DNA of 37,572 bases from Streptomyces mesophilus (GTDB lineage: Bacteria; Actinomycetota; Actinomycetes; Streptomycetales; Streptomycetaceae). Position 1 is the first letter of the stretch; each line of letters starts with the position of its first letter. The notes under the pieces are model-generated. The model was not told the origin of the DNA. It did not search any database and saw only the letters and a program-made list of their open reading frames with translations. The DNA lies in NCBI RefSeq assembly GCF_011044995.1, contig NZ_JAAKZW010000050.1, forward strand, positions 1 to 37,572. Reading direction: 5' to 3'. A program made the translations under genes and the position numbers. Below are positions 24,425 to 31,267 of this stretch, in pieces.

Positions 24425-24961
24425 ATGAACACCAGCGATCTGCTGCACGAGCTGCGCCCCCTGCTGCGGGCCGAAGCCGCCGCCGAGGCGCCCGCGGGCG
24501 TCGAACCCGCCGACCTCGAACAGGCCGTGTGGCTCAGCCTGTTGGAACGGATCCACGACGGGGGGCCACCGGCCGCACCCGCCGACTGGCTGCGCAGAAC
24601 TGTCCGCGGCGAGGCCCGCAGGCTGCGCCGTACGACGCGTAACGAGGCGCGGTACGAAGCCGAACCCGCGGCCGCCGCCGAGACCTGCCCCGAACGGCTC
24701 GTGCTGCGCGCCGAGCACCGCCGGGCCGTGCATGAGGCGGTGCGCCGACTGCCCGGGAGATGCCCTCAGCTCCTCGCGGCACTGCTGTCCCGCGAGGACC
24801 TCACCTACCGTGAGATCGCAGGGGAGTTGGGTATCTCACAGGGAAGTCTGGGCCCGGAACGTTCCCGATGCCTGGGTTGTCTGCGCAGAATCCTCGCGGC
24901 GGAGGTTGCGGCACCTGGCCGGAGGGGAAAGGTGCGACTGAAGCAACCGGCGGACAGGTGA
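24425..24961 (+). CDS. Small sigma-70-family (ECF-like) RNA polymerase sigma factor
   Basis: The 178-residue protein has a sigma region-2-like N-terminus (EPADLEQAVWLSLLERI, about 26-44, and ADWLRRTVRGEARRLRR, about 54-70) and a convincing region 4 helix-turn-helix (LTYREIAGELGISQGSLGPERSRCLGCLRRIL, about 125-157). The RSRCLGCLRRI end is typical of streptomycete ECF-like factors. No anti-sigma gene is adjacent. The ATG at 24425 has no clear Shine-Dalgarno sequence and is preceded by a strong hairpin. The promoter targets are unknown. The acetyltransferase gene follows 17 bases after the stop. Confidence 0.85.
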   Translation: MNTSDLLHELRPLLRAEAAAEAPAGVEPADLEQAVWLSLLERIHDGGPPAAPADWLRRTVRGEARRLRRTTRNEARYEAEPAAAAETCPERLVLRAEHRRAVHEAVRRLPGRCPQLLAALLSREDLTYREIAGELGISQGSLGPERSRCLGCLRRILAAEVAAPGRRGKVRLKQPADR

Positions 24962-24978
24962 GCGGGAGGCATGCACAC

Positions 24979-25482
24979 ATGGGCATGAGCGTGACCATCT
25001 CTGCGGCGACCGAGCAGGACGCCGAGCAGATCCTCAAACTGCAGTACCTCTGCTATCAGACCGAGGCGGAGATCTACGGGGACTACTCGATCGAGCCGCT
25101 CACCCAGTCGCTCGACTCGATCAAGGCCGAACTCTCCAGTGGCACGGTCCTGGTGGCCCGGCTCGGCCCCGAAGTGGTGGCCTCGGTACGCGGCACCGTG
25201 GACACCGACGGCACAGCGCGGATCAACAAGTTGATCGTGCATCCCCGGATGCAGCGCCACGGGCTCGGCGGCCGGCTCCTGATCGCCGTCGAGGAACGGC
25301 TCGCGGCGGCGGGCGCGGTCAAGCACTATCAGCTGTTCACGGGCCATCGCTCGGAGAACAACCTGATGCTCTACCGCAAGCACGGTTACGTGGCGGTGGC
25401 GACGCAGCCGGTCAGCGAGCGGCTGACCCTGGTGACCCTCGCCAAGGACGCGGAACCGGCGGCGTACGCGGCGAGCGCCTGA
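24979..25482 (+). CDS. GNAT-family N-acetyltransferase
   Basis: The 167-residue protein has the GNAT fold: strand and helix at the N-terminus (TISAATEQDAEQILKLQ), a substrate region (EAEIYGDYSIEPLTQS), the acetyl-CoA-binding segment INKLIVHPRMQRHGLGGRLL (about 75-94, with the R/Q-x-x-G-x-G/A type loop) and the C-terminal NLMLYRKHGYVAV. It probably acetylates a small amine or a protein N-terminus. GGGAGG (24964-24969) is nine bases before the ATG at 24979. It sits 17 bases after the sigma factor gene and probably shares its transcript. It converges on the small membrane protein gene with an 11-base gap. Confidence 0.88.
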   Translation: MGMSVTISAATEQDAEQILKLQYLCYQTEAEIYGDYSIEPLTQSLDSIKAELSSGTVLVARLGPEVVASVRGTVDTDGTARINKLIVHPRMQRHGLGGRLLIAVEERLAAAGAVKHYQLFTGHRSENNLMLYRKHGYVAVATQPVSERLTLVTLAKDAEPAAYAASA

Positions 25483-25493
25483 GGCCGGACGGT

Positions 25494-25952
25494 TCAGACG
25501 GCTGCGGCGGTACGGGCCCGGCGCAGCCAGAACACCGCGGTGACCGGCAGCAGCACCGGGATGAACAGATAGCCCATCCCGAAGTCCGACCACACCGTGG
25601 CATCGGGGAACGCGGACGGCTCCACCAGCGTCCACGTCCCGACGACCAGGACGCCCACCAGCTCGGCGGCGCAGCAGGCCAGCGCCGCCTTGCGGGCCGT
25701 CTCGCCGCCGCGGACCAGTGTGTACGTGATGAACGCGTAGACCAGGGCGGCGATCGCGGACAGCGAGTAGGCGAGCGGGGCGCGGTCGAACTCCGTGGAG
25801 ATCTGGTACGCCGAGCGCGAGACCGCGCCGACCACCATCACCCCGTACAGCCAGACGAGGAGCATGCCGGGGCCGCCGATCAGCCTGGTGCGCTGTGTGC
25901 CGACGGGCTTGGCGCCATCCGCCATCTCGACCTCCCCAGGTGTCGAAGACAT
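25494..25952 (-). CDS. Small integral membrane protein, about four helices
   Basis: The 152-residue protein has a short hydrophilic N-terminus and four hydrophobic segments: MLLVWLYGVMVVGAVS, LAYSLSAIAALVYAFITYTLV, ALACCAAELVGVLVVGTW and GYLFIPVLLPVTAVFWL. The end is RRARTAAAV. No family with known function is recognised. Two in-frame ATGs, at 25952 and 25925, each have a perfect GGGGAGG five bases upstream, the result of a 27-base duplication, so the start is ambiguous by nine residues. The upstream membrane protein gene ends two bases before the 25952 start (TGAGATG), indicating coupling. The pair may form one membrane complex; this is a guess from arrangement. Confidence 0.8.
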   Translation of the reverse strand: MSSTPGEVEMADGAKPVGTQRTRLIGGPGMLLVWLYGVMVVGAVSRSAYQISTEFDRAPLAYSLSAIAALVYAFITYTLVRGGETARKAALACCAAELVGVLVVGTWTLVEPSAFPDATVWSDFGMGYLFIPVLLPVTAVFWLRRARTAAAV

Positions 25953-25953
25953 C

Positions 25954-26313
25954 TCAGCCTCCCCAGATGTCATAGAGCCGCACCTCGAGCACGGCGAGCA
26001 CCACGGCGCCCGCGGCGACGGTCGCGCTGCCCCAACGGCTGCGCTCGGCAAGGGACATGAAGGCCACCGCAGGAATCGCGCAGACCGTGCCGATCAGATA
26101 CGCCACGAACAGCGTCGTGCCCTGCTCGGGGTCGTTGCCGCCCGTCAGCTGCACGATGCCCACGATCAGCTGGACCACCGTGAGCAGCGTCACCACGGCC
26201 ATGCCGATGAAGTGCCAGTCCTTGGTCGGCTGGTCACGGAAGGCGGCGAAACCGCACCAGGCGGCAAGGGCGAGCGCGGCCACCGAAGTCGCGATCGTCA
26301 GGGCGTCGAGCAT
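25954..26313 (-). CDS. Small integral membrane protein, about four helices
   Basis: The 119-residue protein (MLDALTIATS...) has four hydrophobic segments: LTIATSVAALALAAWCGFAA, WHFIGMAVVTLLTVVQLIVGIV, TTLFVAYLIGTVCAIPAVAFM and SATVAAGAVVLAVLEVRLYD. Short charged loops lie between (RDQPTKD, GGNDPEQ, LAERSRWG). I recognise no functional family. The ATG at 26313 is the first plausible start; further upstream the frame crosses the repeat-rich divergent promoter region. Its stop is two bases from the start of the next membrane protein gene, so the two are surely co-translated. It is divergent from the HAD phosphatase gene. Confidence 0.82.
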   Translation of the reverse strand: MLDALTIATSVAALALAAWCGFAAFRDQPTKDWHFIGMAVVTLLTVVQLIVGIVQLTGGNDPEQGTTLFVAYLIGTVCAIPAVAFMSLAERSRWGSATVAAGAVVLAVLEVRLYDIWGG

Positions 26314-26360
26314 GCCCGGAAGCCTATTACGGCCCAAACGGCCCGCCGCGCCCGGGCCGG

Positions 26361-26426
26361 GGCGGGACCCGGTCGAGGGCCGGTGCGCTACCCGGTCGCG
26401 GGCGGGTGCGATACCCGGTCGCCGGC
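26361..26426. repeat. Three tandem 22-bp repeats in a divergent promoter region
   Basis: GGTGCGCTACCCGGTCGCGG (from 26382) and GGTGCGATACCCGGTCGCCG (from 26405) match at nearly every position, and a weaker copy, GGCGGGACCCGGTCGAGGGC, begins at 26361. They lie between the membrane protein and HAD starts, 17-80 bases before the HAD -10 box, so they could be binding sites for a regulator. Confidence 0.6.
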
Positions 26427-26442
26427 ATTCGGCCGTCCCGCT

Positions 26443-26448
26443 TAGGGT
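26443..26448 (+). promoter_or_regulatory. -10 element of the HAD phosphatase gene
   Basis: TAGGGT ends seven bases before the ATG at 26456, and no ribosome binding site is present, which predicts a leaderless transcript. No matching -35 box is visible. Confidence 0.45.
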
Positions 26449-26455
26449 CGAAACC

Positions 26456-27103
26456 ATGAAGATCCAGGCCGAAGCCCTCCTGTTCGACAACGACGGAACC
26501 CTCATCTCCTCCATGGAGTCCGTGTACCGCTGCTGGCGGCGCTGGGCCGAGGAGTACGGGATCACCGCGGAGGACTTCGCGCGGGTCGAGCTGCACGGCC
26601 GCCCGGCGGTCGAGATCATCGCCGAGCTGCTGCCCGCGGAGAAGATCCCCGAGGCCCTCGCGCGGATCGAGCAGCTCGAGGTCGAGGACGTGCCCGGCGG
26701 CGTGGTCGTGCTGCCCGGCACCAAGGAGCTGGTGACCTCGCTGCCGCGCAGCCGCTGGGCCGTCGTCACCTCCGCGACCCGGCCGCTGGCCGAGGCCCGG
26801 CTGCACGAGGTGGGCATCGACTTCCCCGTGATGATCGCCGCCAATGACATCACCCGGGGCAAGCCCGACCCCGAGCCCTTCCTGCTCGCCGCCGAGCGCC
26901 TCGGCGTCGACCCGGCCCGCTGCGTGGTCTTCGAGGACGCGCCCGCCGGACTCGCCTCGGGTCGCGCCGCGGGCATGATCACCGTGGCGTTGACCACAAC
27001 CCACACCGCCGACGAGCTGAGCGCGGACTACGTGGTGAAGGACCTGTCGGCCGTGTCCGCGCAGGCCATCGACGGTGGCGTGGAGCTCACCGCCCGGGAC
27101 TGA
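26456..27103 (+). CDS. HAD-superfamily phosphatase (beta-phosphoglucomutase/sugar-phosphatase type)
   Basis: The 215-residue protein shows all HAD motifs: the nucleophile and acid pair in FDNDGTL (D11, D13), the Thr/Ser in VVTSAT, the Lys in RGKPDPEPF and the metal-binding FEDAPAG. The helical cap inserted after motif I (about 18-80) puts it with subfamily I phosphatases such as DOG/Gpp-type sugar phosphatases, which hydrolyse phosphorylated sugars or glycerol. The cytosolic location is implied by the lack of signal or membrane segments. The ATG at 26456 is supported by the -10 box seven bases upstream. A long inverted repeat follows the stop. Confidence 0.88.
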   Translation: MKIQAEALLFDNDGTLISSMESVYRCWRRWAEEYGITAEDFARVELHGRPAVEIIAELLPAEKIPEALARIEQLEVEDVPGGVVVLPGTKELVTSLPRSRWAVVTSATRPLAEARLHEVGIDFPVMIAANDITRGKPDPEPFLLAAERLGVDPARCVVFEDAPAGLASGRAAGMITVALTTTHTADELSADYVVKDLSAVSAQAIDGGVELTARD

Positions 27104-27110
27104 CTCCCTT

Positions 27111-27158
27111 ACGGGTGTCCGCCCTCTGGGTGTGGCTGTCCGCATTGCGGACACCCGT
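27111..27158 (+). terminator. Inverted repeat after the HAD gene, with an alternative hairpin
   Basis: ACGGGTGTCCGC (27111-27122) is perfectly complementary to GCGGACACCCGT (27147-27158). Inside the loop, TGTCCGC (27137-27143) can pair instead with GCGGACA (27147-27153) around ATT. The two folds exclude each other. It may end the HAD transcript or act in control of the following leader ORF and metN. Confidence 0.5.
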
Positions 27159-27194
27159 GATCCGCTCGTAGGCCTGTCTGCTTTACTTGATCCC

Positions 27195-27281
27195 ATGACC
27201 ACGACGAGCAGCCGCACCCTTGCGACCGAGGCGATGATGACGCCCGGTGCTCGTTGTATGTGTCGAATGCGCGCCTTCTAG
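27195..27281 (+). CDS. Cys/Met-rich leader peptide upstream of metN
   Basis: A 28-codon ORF with the sequence MTTTSSRTLATEA followed by MMTPGARCMCRMRAF. Four of its last 15 codons are Met and two are Cys, far above expectation in this DNA, and they cluster just before the stop. A -10-like TTTACT (27182-27187) seven bases upstream predicts a leaderless transcript starting at its ATG. It lies 223 bases before the metN start. Cys-rich leader peptides that attenuate sulfur genes are known in actinobacteria, so ribosome stalling at Cys or Met codons when those amino acids are short is a sound hypothesis. No SAM riboswitch consensus was seen in the gap. Confidence 0.65.
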   Translation: MTTTSSRTLATEAMMTPGARCMCRMRAF

Positions 27282-27504
27282 AGGGCCCCTGCACCACACT
27301 CGCGCCCCGAAGCGAGACGGCCGAGCCGCATCCCCGACCTGCTGTCGGAGGAACGGGCCGGCCCCCGCGCACGACGAAACTTTCCGCTGAGTCATGGCCA
27401 TAGCCGTGCCCTCAGCCGTGCTCGGCTTCCGAACTTCCGAAGAAGAAATGCCCCGTGCCCGGTGCACACGCTGCGCCGCGCACTCGACAGTGACGGAAAC
27501 CCCA
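27282..27504 (+). promoter_or_regulatory. Long untranslated leader between the Cys/Met peptide and metN
   Basis: This 223-base stretch holds no convincing gene. It has GGAGGA near 27350 without a usable start codon close by, several CG-rich inverted segments, and in-frame upstream starts for metN at 27394, 27448 and 27490. The last part encodes another Cys-containing stretch (MPRARCTRCAAHS from 27448) in the metN frame. It probably folds into structures controlled by translation of the leader peptide. Confidence 0.4.
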
Positions 27505-28581
27505 GTGATCACCACTTCCGGCCTGACCAAGGTCTACCGCTCACGCGGTCGTGAAGTAACCGCCCTCGACGGAGTCGACCTCCAGGTGCGCGAGGGTGAG
27601 GTGTTCGGCGTCATCGGCCAGTCCGGCGCCGGCAAGTCCTCCCTGATCCGCTGCATCAACCTCCTGGAGAAGCCCACCTCCGGCACGGTGACGGTCGACG
27701 GCGTCGACCTCACCGCCCTCGCCGGCCGCGGACCGCGCGCCGGCAAGGAGCTGCGGGAGGCCCGCAGCAAGATCGGCATGGTCTTCCAGCACTTCAACCT
27801 GCTGTCCTCGCGCACCGTGCAGGGCAATGTCGAGGTGCCGCTCGAAATCCTCGGCGTCTCCGGCAAGGAACGCTCCCGCAAGGCGCTCGAACTCCTCGAC
27901 CTGGTCGGTCTCGCCGACAAGGCGAAGAACTACCCGAGCCAGCTCTCCGGCGGTCAGAAGCAGCGCGTCGGCATCGCCCGCGCCCTGGCCGGCGACCCGA
28001 AGGTGCTGCTCTCCGACGAGGCCACCAGCGCGCTCGACCCGGAGACCACGCGCTCGATCCTCGAGCTGATCCGCGACCTCAACCGGCAGCTGGGCCTGAC
28101 GGTCCTGCTGATCACGCATGAGATGGACGTCGTCAAGACCATCTGCGACTCCGCCGCCCTGATGGAGAACGGCCGGATCGTCGAGTCCGGCACGGTCGCC
28201 GAACTGCTCGCGACCCCCGGCTCCGAGCTCGCCGACGCCCTGTTCCCGGTCAGCGGAGAGGCCACCGACGTGGACCGCACCGTCGTCGACGTCACCTTCC
28301 ACGGCGAGGCCGCCACCCAGCCGGTCATCTCGCAGCTCTCCCGTACGTACAACATCGACATCTCGATCCTCGGCGCCGCGATGGACACCGTCGGCGGCAA
28401 GCAGGTCGGCCGGATGCGGATCGAACTGCCCGGCCGGTACGAGGAGAACGTCGTGCCGATCGGCTTCCTGCGCGAGCAAGGCCTCCAGGTCGAGGTGGCC
28501 GGCGACGAAGCGGCCGCCCCGCTGCTCGTCACGGACGGCGCCGCGAACCCGCTGCTCGTCAAGGAAGGTGTCGCGAAGTGA
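27505..28581 (+). CDS. metN: Methionine ABC importer, ATP-binding subunit
   Basis: MetN energises uptake of L- and D-methionine with MetI and MetQ. The 358-residue protein has Walker A GQSGAGKS (38-45), Q-loop in VFQHFNLLSSRTV, the ABC signature LSGGQKQR, and a Walker B whose acidic end reads LLSDEATSALD. A C-terminal NIL domain (about 265-335; VDVTFHGEAATQP to RIELPGRYEE) matches the methionine-sensing domain that inhibits transport when methionine is plentiful. The start is uncertain: I choose the GTG at 27505 (VITTSGLTKVYRS), where family similarity begins; earlier in-frame starts lie at 27490, 27448 and 27394. The stop overlaps the metI GTG. Confidence 0.93.
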   Translation: MITTSGLTKVYRSRGREVTALDGVDLQVREGEVFGVIGQSGAGKSSLIRCINLLEKPTSGTVTVDGVDLTALAGRGPRAGKELREARSKIGMVFQHFNLLSSRTVQGNVEVPLEILGVSGKERSRKALELLDLVGLADKAKNYPSQLSGGQKQRVGIARALAGDPKVLLSDEATSALDPETTRSILELIRDLNRQLGLTVLLITHEMDVVKTICDSAALMENGRIVESGTVAELLATPGSELADALFPVSGEATDVDRTVVDVTFHGEAATQPVISQLSRTYNIDISILGAAMDTVGGKQVGRMRIELPGRYEENVVPIGFLREQGLQVEVAGDEAAAPLLVTDGAANPLLVKEGVAK

Positions 28582-29318
28582 CCTGGAACGAGATGCAGCC
28601 GCTCCTGGAGACCGCCTCCCTGGAGACGCTGCGGATGGTCGGCTGGTCGACGCTGATAGCGATCATCGGCGGACTGCCGCTCGGTGTCTTCCTGGTGCTC
28701 ACCGACCGCGGCGGTCTGCTGCAGAACGCGGCCGTGAACAAGGTCGTCGGCCAGATCGTGAACATCGGCCGCTCGATGCCCTTCATCATCCTGATGGTCG
28801 CCCTGATGCCGCTGACCCGGTCGATCACCGGCACCACGATCGGTGTCGAGGCCGCGATCGTGCCCCTCGCGATCGGCGCGATCCCGTTCTTCGCCCGGCT
28901 CGTCGAGACCTCGGTACGCGAGGTCGACCACGGGCTCGTCGAGGCCGTGCAGTCGATGGGCGGCAACACCTGGGCCGTCGTGCGCAAGGTGCTCGTCCCC
29001 GAGTCGCTGCCCTCGCTGATCTCCGGCGCCACCACCACCGTCGTCGCGCTCATCGGCTACTCGGCGATGGCCGGCGCGGTCGGCGGCGGCGGTCTGGGCA
29101 ACATCGCCATCACGTACGGCTATCAGCGTTTCGAGACCGGGCTCATGTGGGTCACCATCGCGATCCTCGCCGTGGTGATCTCCGTGATCCAGTTCATCGG
29201 CGATTACGCTGCGCGCGCCGTCTCCCGCAAGGGCCGCGGCTCGACCGCCCCCAAGCTCCGTCTGCTCCGCAACACCCCGGCGCCCGCCGCGGTCGCCGAG
29301 CCGACCAAGGCTTCCTGA
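28578..29318 (+). CDS. metI: Methionine ABC importer, permease subunit
   Basis: The 246-residue membrane protein has about five hydrophobic segments and the cytosolic EAA coupling loop EAVQSMGGNTWAVVRKVLVP that docks on MetN. SMPFIILMVALMP and LIGYSAMAGAVGGGGLG are well conserved in MetI proteins. The GTG at 28578 overlaps the metN stop (GTGA). The C-terminus is a short basic/Pro-Ala tail. A 91-base gap follows, with a 14-base direct repeat (CTGAACATCCCCCC) spanning the stop. Confidence 0.94.
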   Translation: MTWNEMQPLLETASLETLRMVGWSTLIAIIGGLPLGVFLVLTDRGGLLQNAAVNKVVGQIVNIGRSMPFIILMVALMPLTRSITGTTIGVEAAIVPLAIGAIPFFARLVETSVREVDHGLVEAVQSMGGNTWAVVRKVLVPESLPSLISGATTTVVALIGYSAMAGAVGGGGLGNIAITYGYQRFETGLMWVTIAILAVVISVIQFIGDYAARAVSRKGRGSTAPKLRLLRNTPAPAAVAEPTKAS

Positions 29319-29409
29319 ACATCCCCCCGGATTTCTGAACTTCCCCCCACAGCAATGCCCCCGGCACCTGCCGCCGGGTCGCACCACCCATTGGAGAAAG
29401 GCACTTTTC

Positions 29410-30240
29410 GTGCGTAACACTGCCAAGATCACCGCTGCTGTCCTCACCACCGGAGCCCTCACCCTCGGCCTCGCGGCCTGCGGCTCCGACAGCGGCTCCG
29501 GTTCGGCCGATGCCGACGGTCCGCTGATCGTCGCCGCCAGCCCCACCCCGCACGCCGACATCCTCACCTACGTCAAGGACAACCTGGCGAAGAAGGAGGG
29601 CCTCGACCTCGAGGTCAAGGAGTTCACGGACTACGTCCAGCCGAACACCGCGACCCAGGACGGCTCCGTCGGCGCCAACTACTTCCAGCACAAGCCGTAC
29701 CTCGACGACTTCAACAAGAAGAACGGCACCGACCTGGTCTGGGTGAACGACGTCCACCTGGAGCCGCTCGGCCTCTACTCGCAGAAGATCAAGAAGACGG
29801 ACGAGCTGGCCAAGGGTGCGACCGTCGCGCTGCCCAACGACACCACCAACGAGGGCCGCGCGCTCAAGCTGCTCGACGCCAACGGCATCATCAAGCTCAA
29901 GGCCGACGCCGGGCTCGACGCGACCCCCGCGGACATCGCCGAGAACCCCAAGAACCTCAAGTTCAAGGAGATCGAGGCGGCCCAGCTGCCGCGCTCGCTC
30001 GGTGACGTCGACGCCGCGGTGATCAACGGCAACTACGCCGTCGAGGCCGGCCTCAGCCCGAAGCAGGACGCTCTCGTCAGCGAGACCCCCAAGGGCAACC
30101 CGTACGCCAATGGTCTCGTGGTCAAGAAGGGCCAGGAGAACGACCCGCGCGTCAAGAAGCTCGCGAAGCTCCTGAACTCCGACGAGGTCAAGAAGTACAT
30201 CGACGACAAGTTCGACGGCGCCGTCGAACCCGCGTTCTGA
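29410..30240 (+). CDS. metQ: Methionine-binding lipoprotein, first copy
   Basis: The 276-residue protein is the NlpA/MetQ-type substrate-binding lipoprotein. The signal ends in the lipobox LAAC with lipidated Cys24, then a Ser/Gly linker (GSDSGSGS). The core has ASPTPHADILTYVKDNLAKK, VKEFTDYVQPNTA, YFQHKPYLDDFNK, VALPNDTTNEGRAL and AAVINGNYAVEAGL, all hallmark segments; the last contains the Asn that contacts methionine. It is anchored outside the membrane and hands methionine to MetI. GGAGAAAGG is upstream of the GTG start at 29410. Its stop region is duplicated (see 30226-30256) before the second copy. Confidence 0.94.
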   Translation: MRNTAKITAAVLTTGALTLGLAACGSDSGSGSADADGPLIVAASPTPHADILTYVKDNLAKKEGLDLEVKEFTDYVQPNTATQDGSVGANYFQHKPYLDDFNKKNGTDLVWVNDVHLEPLGLYSQKIKKTDELAKGATVALPNDTTNEGRALKLLDANGIIKLKADAGLDATPADIAENPKNLKFKEIEAAQLPRSLGDVDAAVINGNYAVEAGLSPKQDALVSETPKGNPYANGLVVKKGQENDPRVKKLAKLLNSDEVKKYIDDKFDGAVEPAF

Positions 30241-30256
30241 GAACCCCGCGTTCTGA
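30226..30256 (+). repeat. Tandem duplication of the metQ stop region
   Basis: GAACCCGCGTTCTGA (30226-30240), including the metQ stop codon, is repeated as GAACCCCGCGTTCTGA (30241-30256). Only one base was added, so the event looks recent. Confidence 0.75.
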
Positions 30257-30284
30257 GAACACGGAACCAGGGGAGGGCGCTGCC

Positions 30285-31130
30285 ATGCAGCACAGCATTT
30301 CCGCTCGCAAGAAGGTCGTCTCCGCCGTCGCGGTCGCCGGTGCGCTCGTCGCACTGAGCGCCTGCGGCGGCGGGGCGGACCCGGCCTCGGGCGGCGACAG
30401 GAACGGCAAGCTCGTCGTCGGTGCCACACCCGTGCCGGCCGGTGAGGTTCTCGCGTACATCCAGAAGGACCTGGCGAAGAAGAAGGGCCTCGACCTCGAG
30501 GTCAAGGAGTTCACGGACTACGTCCTGCCGAACACCGCACTCGACGAGGGCAGCCTCGACGCCAACCTCTATCAGAACGCGCCGTTCCTGGACGACTTCA
30601 ACAAGTCCAAGGGCACGGACCTCACCTCGGTGACCGGGGTCTACCTGCCGCCGATGGGCGTGTACTCGAAGAAGACGAAGGATGTGTCCTCGCTGAAGGA
30701 CGGTGCCGTCGTCGCCGTCCCGAACGACACGACCAACGAGGGCCGGGCGCTGCAACTGCTCGCCTCCCAGGGCGTGATCGAGCTCAAGAAGGACGCGGGC
30801 ACCACCGCCTCACCGGCGGACATCACGAAGAACCCGAAGAAGCTCGTCATCAAGGAGCTCGAACCGGCCCAGCTGCCGCGCTCCCTCGACGATGTGGACG
30901 CGGCCGTCATCAACAACAACTTCGCGCTGGACGCAGGCCTCAGCCCGAAGGACGACTCGATCCATCTCGAGTCCGTCGAGAACAACCCGTACGTCAACAT
31001 CCTCGCCGTGAAGAAGGGCGACGAGAGCGATCCGCGGGTCAAGAAGCTGGCCGAGCTGCTCACTTCCCCCGAGGTGAAGCAGTTCATCGAGGACAAGTAC
31101 AAGGGGTCCGTGCTGCCCGTCGAAGGCTGA
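30285..31130 (+). CDS. metQ: Methionine-binding lipoprotein, second copy
   Basis: The 281-residue protein is a paralogue of its upstream neighbour. It has lipobox LSAC with Cys27, and GATPVPAGEVLAYIQKDLAKK, VKEFTDYVLPNTA, NAPFLDDFNKSKG, VAVPNDTTNEGRAL and AAVINNNFALDAGL align with copy one throughout. They are clearly a tandem duplication of the whole gene, now well diverged. GGGGAGG is nine bases before the ATG at 30285. Differences in the ligand region (NAPFLDD for HKPYLDD, AAVINNNF for AAVINGNY) suggest a different substrate preference, such as D-methionine, methionine sulfoxide or dipeptides; this is inferred. A strong hairpin ends the operon. Confidence 0.93.
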   Translation: MQHSISARKKVVSAVAVAGALVALSACGGGADPASGGDRNGKLVVGATPVPAGEVLAYIQKDLAKKKGLDLEVKEFTDYVLPNTALDEGSLDANLYQNAPFLDDFNKSKGTDLTSVTGVYLPPMGVYSKKTKDVSSLKDGAVVAVPNDTTNEGRALQLLASQGVIELKKDAGTTASPADITKNPKKLVIKELEPAQLPRSLDDVDAAVINNNFALDAGLSPKDDSIHLESVENNPYVNILAVKKGDESDPRVKKLAELLTSPEVKQFIEDKYKGSVLPVEG

Positions 31131-31141
31131 GGACTTCTGTT

Positions 31142-31180
31142 ACCACAGGGCCCGCACCCTCAAGGTGCGGGCCCTGTGGT
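31142..31180 (+). terminator. Terminator of the met operon
   Basis: ACCACAGGGCCCGCACC (31142-31158) and GGTGCGGGCCCTGTGGT (31164-31180) form a perfect 17-bp stem with loop CTCAA, starting 11 bases after the second metQ stop. Confidence 0.88.
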
Positions 31181-31203
31181 GCAGTTATCCGCTCCGATGC
31201 TGC

Positions 31204-31249
31204 ATGCTGGGCTCTTCAGCGGCCTGATGCTGAACACTTCAGCAGCCTG
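31204..31249. repeat. Tandem 23-bp repeats with dyad symmetry upstream of a GNAT gene
   Basis: ATGCTGGGCTCTTCAGCGG (from 31204) and ATGCTGAACACTTCAGCAG (from 31227) are consecutive 23-bp copies with 19 of 23 positions equal. The second contains the perfect palindrome GCTGAA-CAC-TTCAGC; the first has a partial one. They end 18 bases before the ATG at 31268, so they could be tandem operator sites for a dimeric regulator. Confidence 0.6.
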
Positions 31250-31267
31250 TAGTGACGGAGCGGCGCG

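Noticed and set aside
27282..27504. SAM riboswitch upstream of metN
   Set aside because: I looked for the conserved SAM-I and SAM-IV core words and did not see them. A covariance-model search would settle it.
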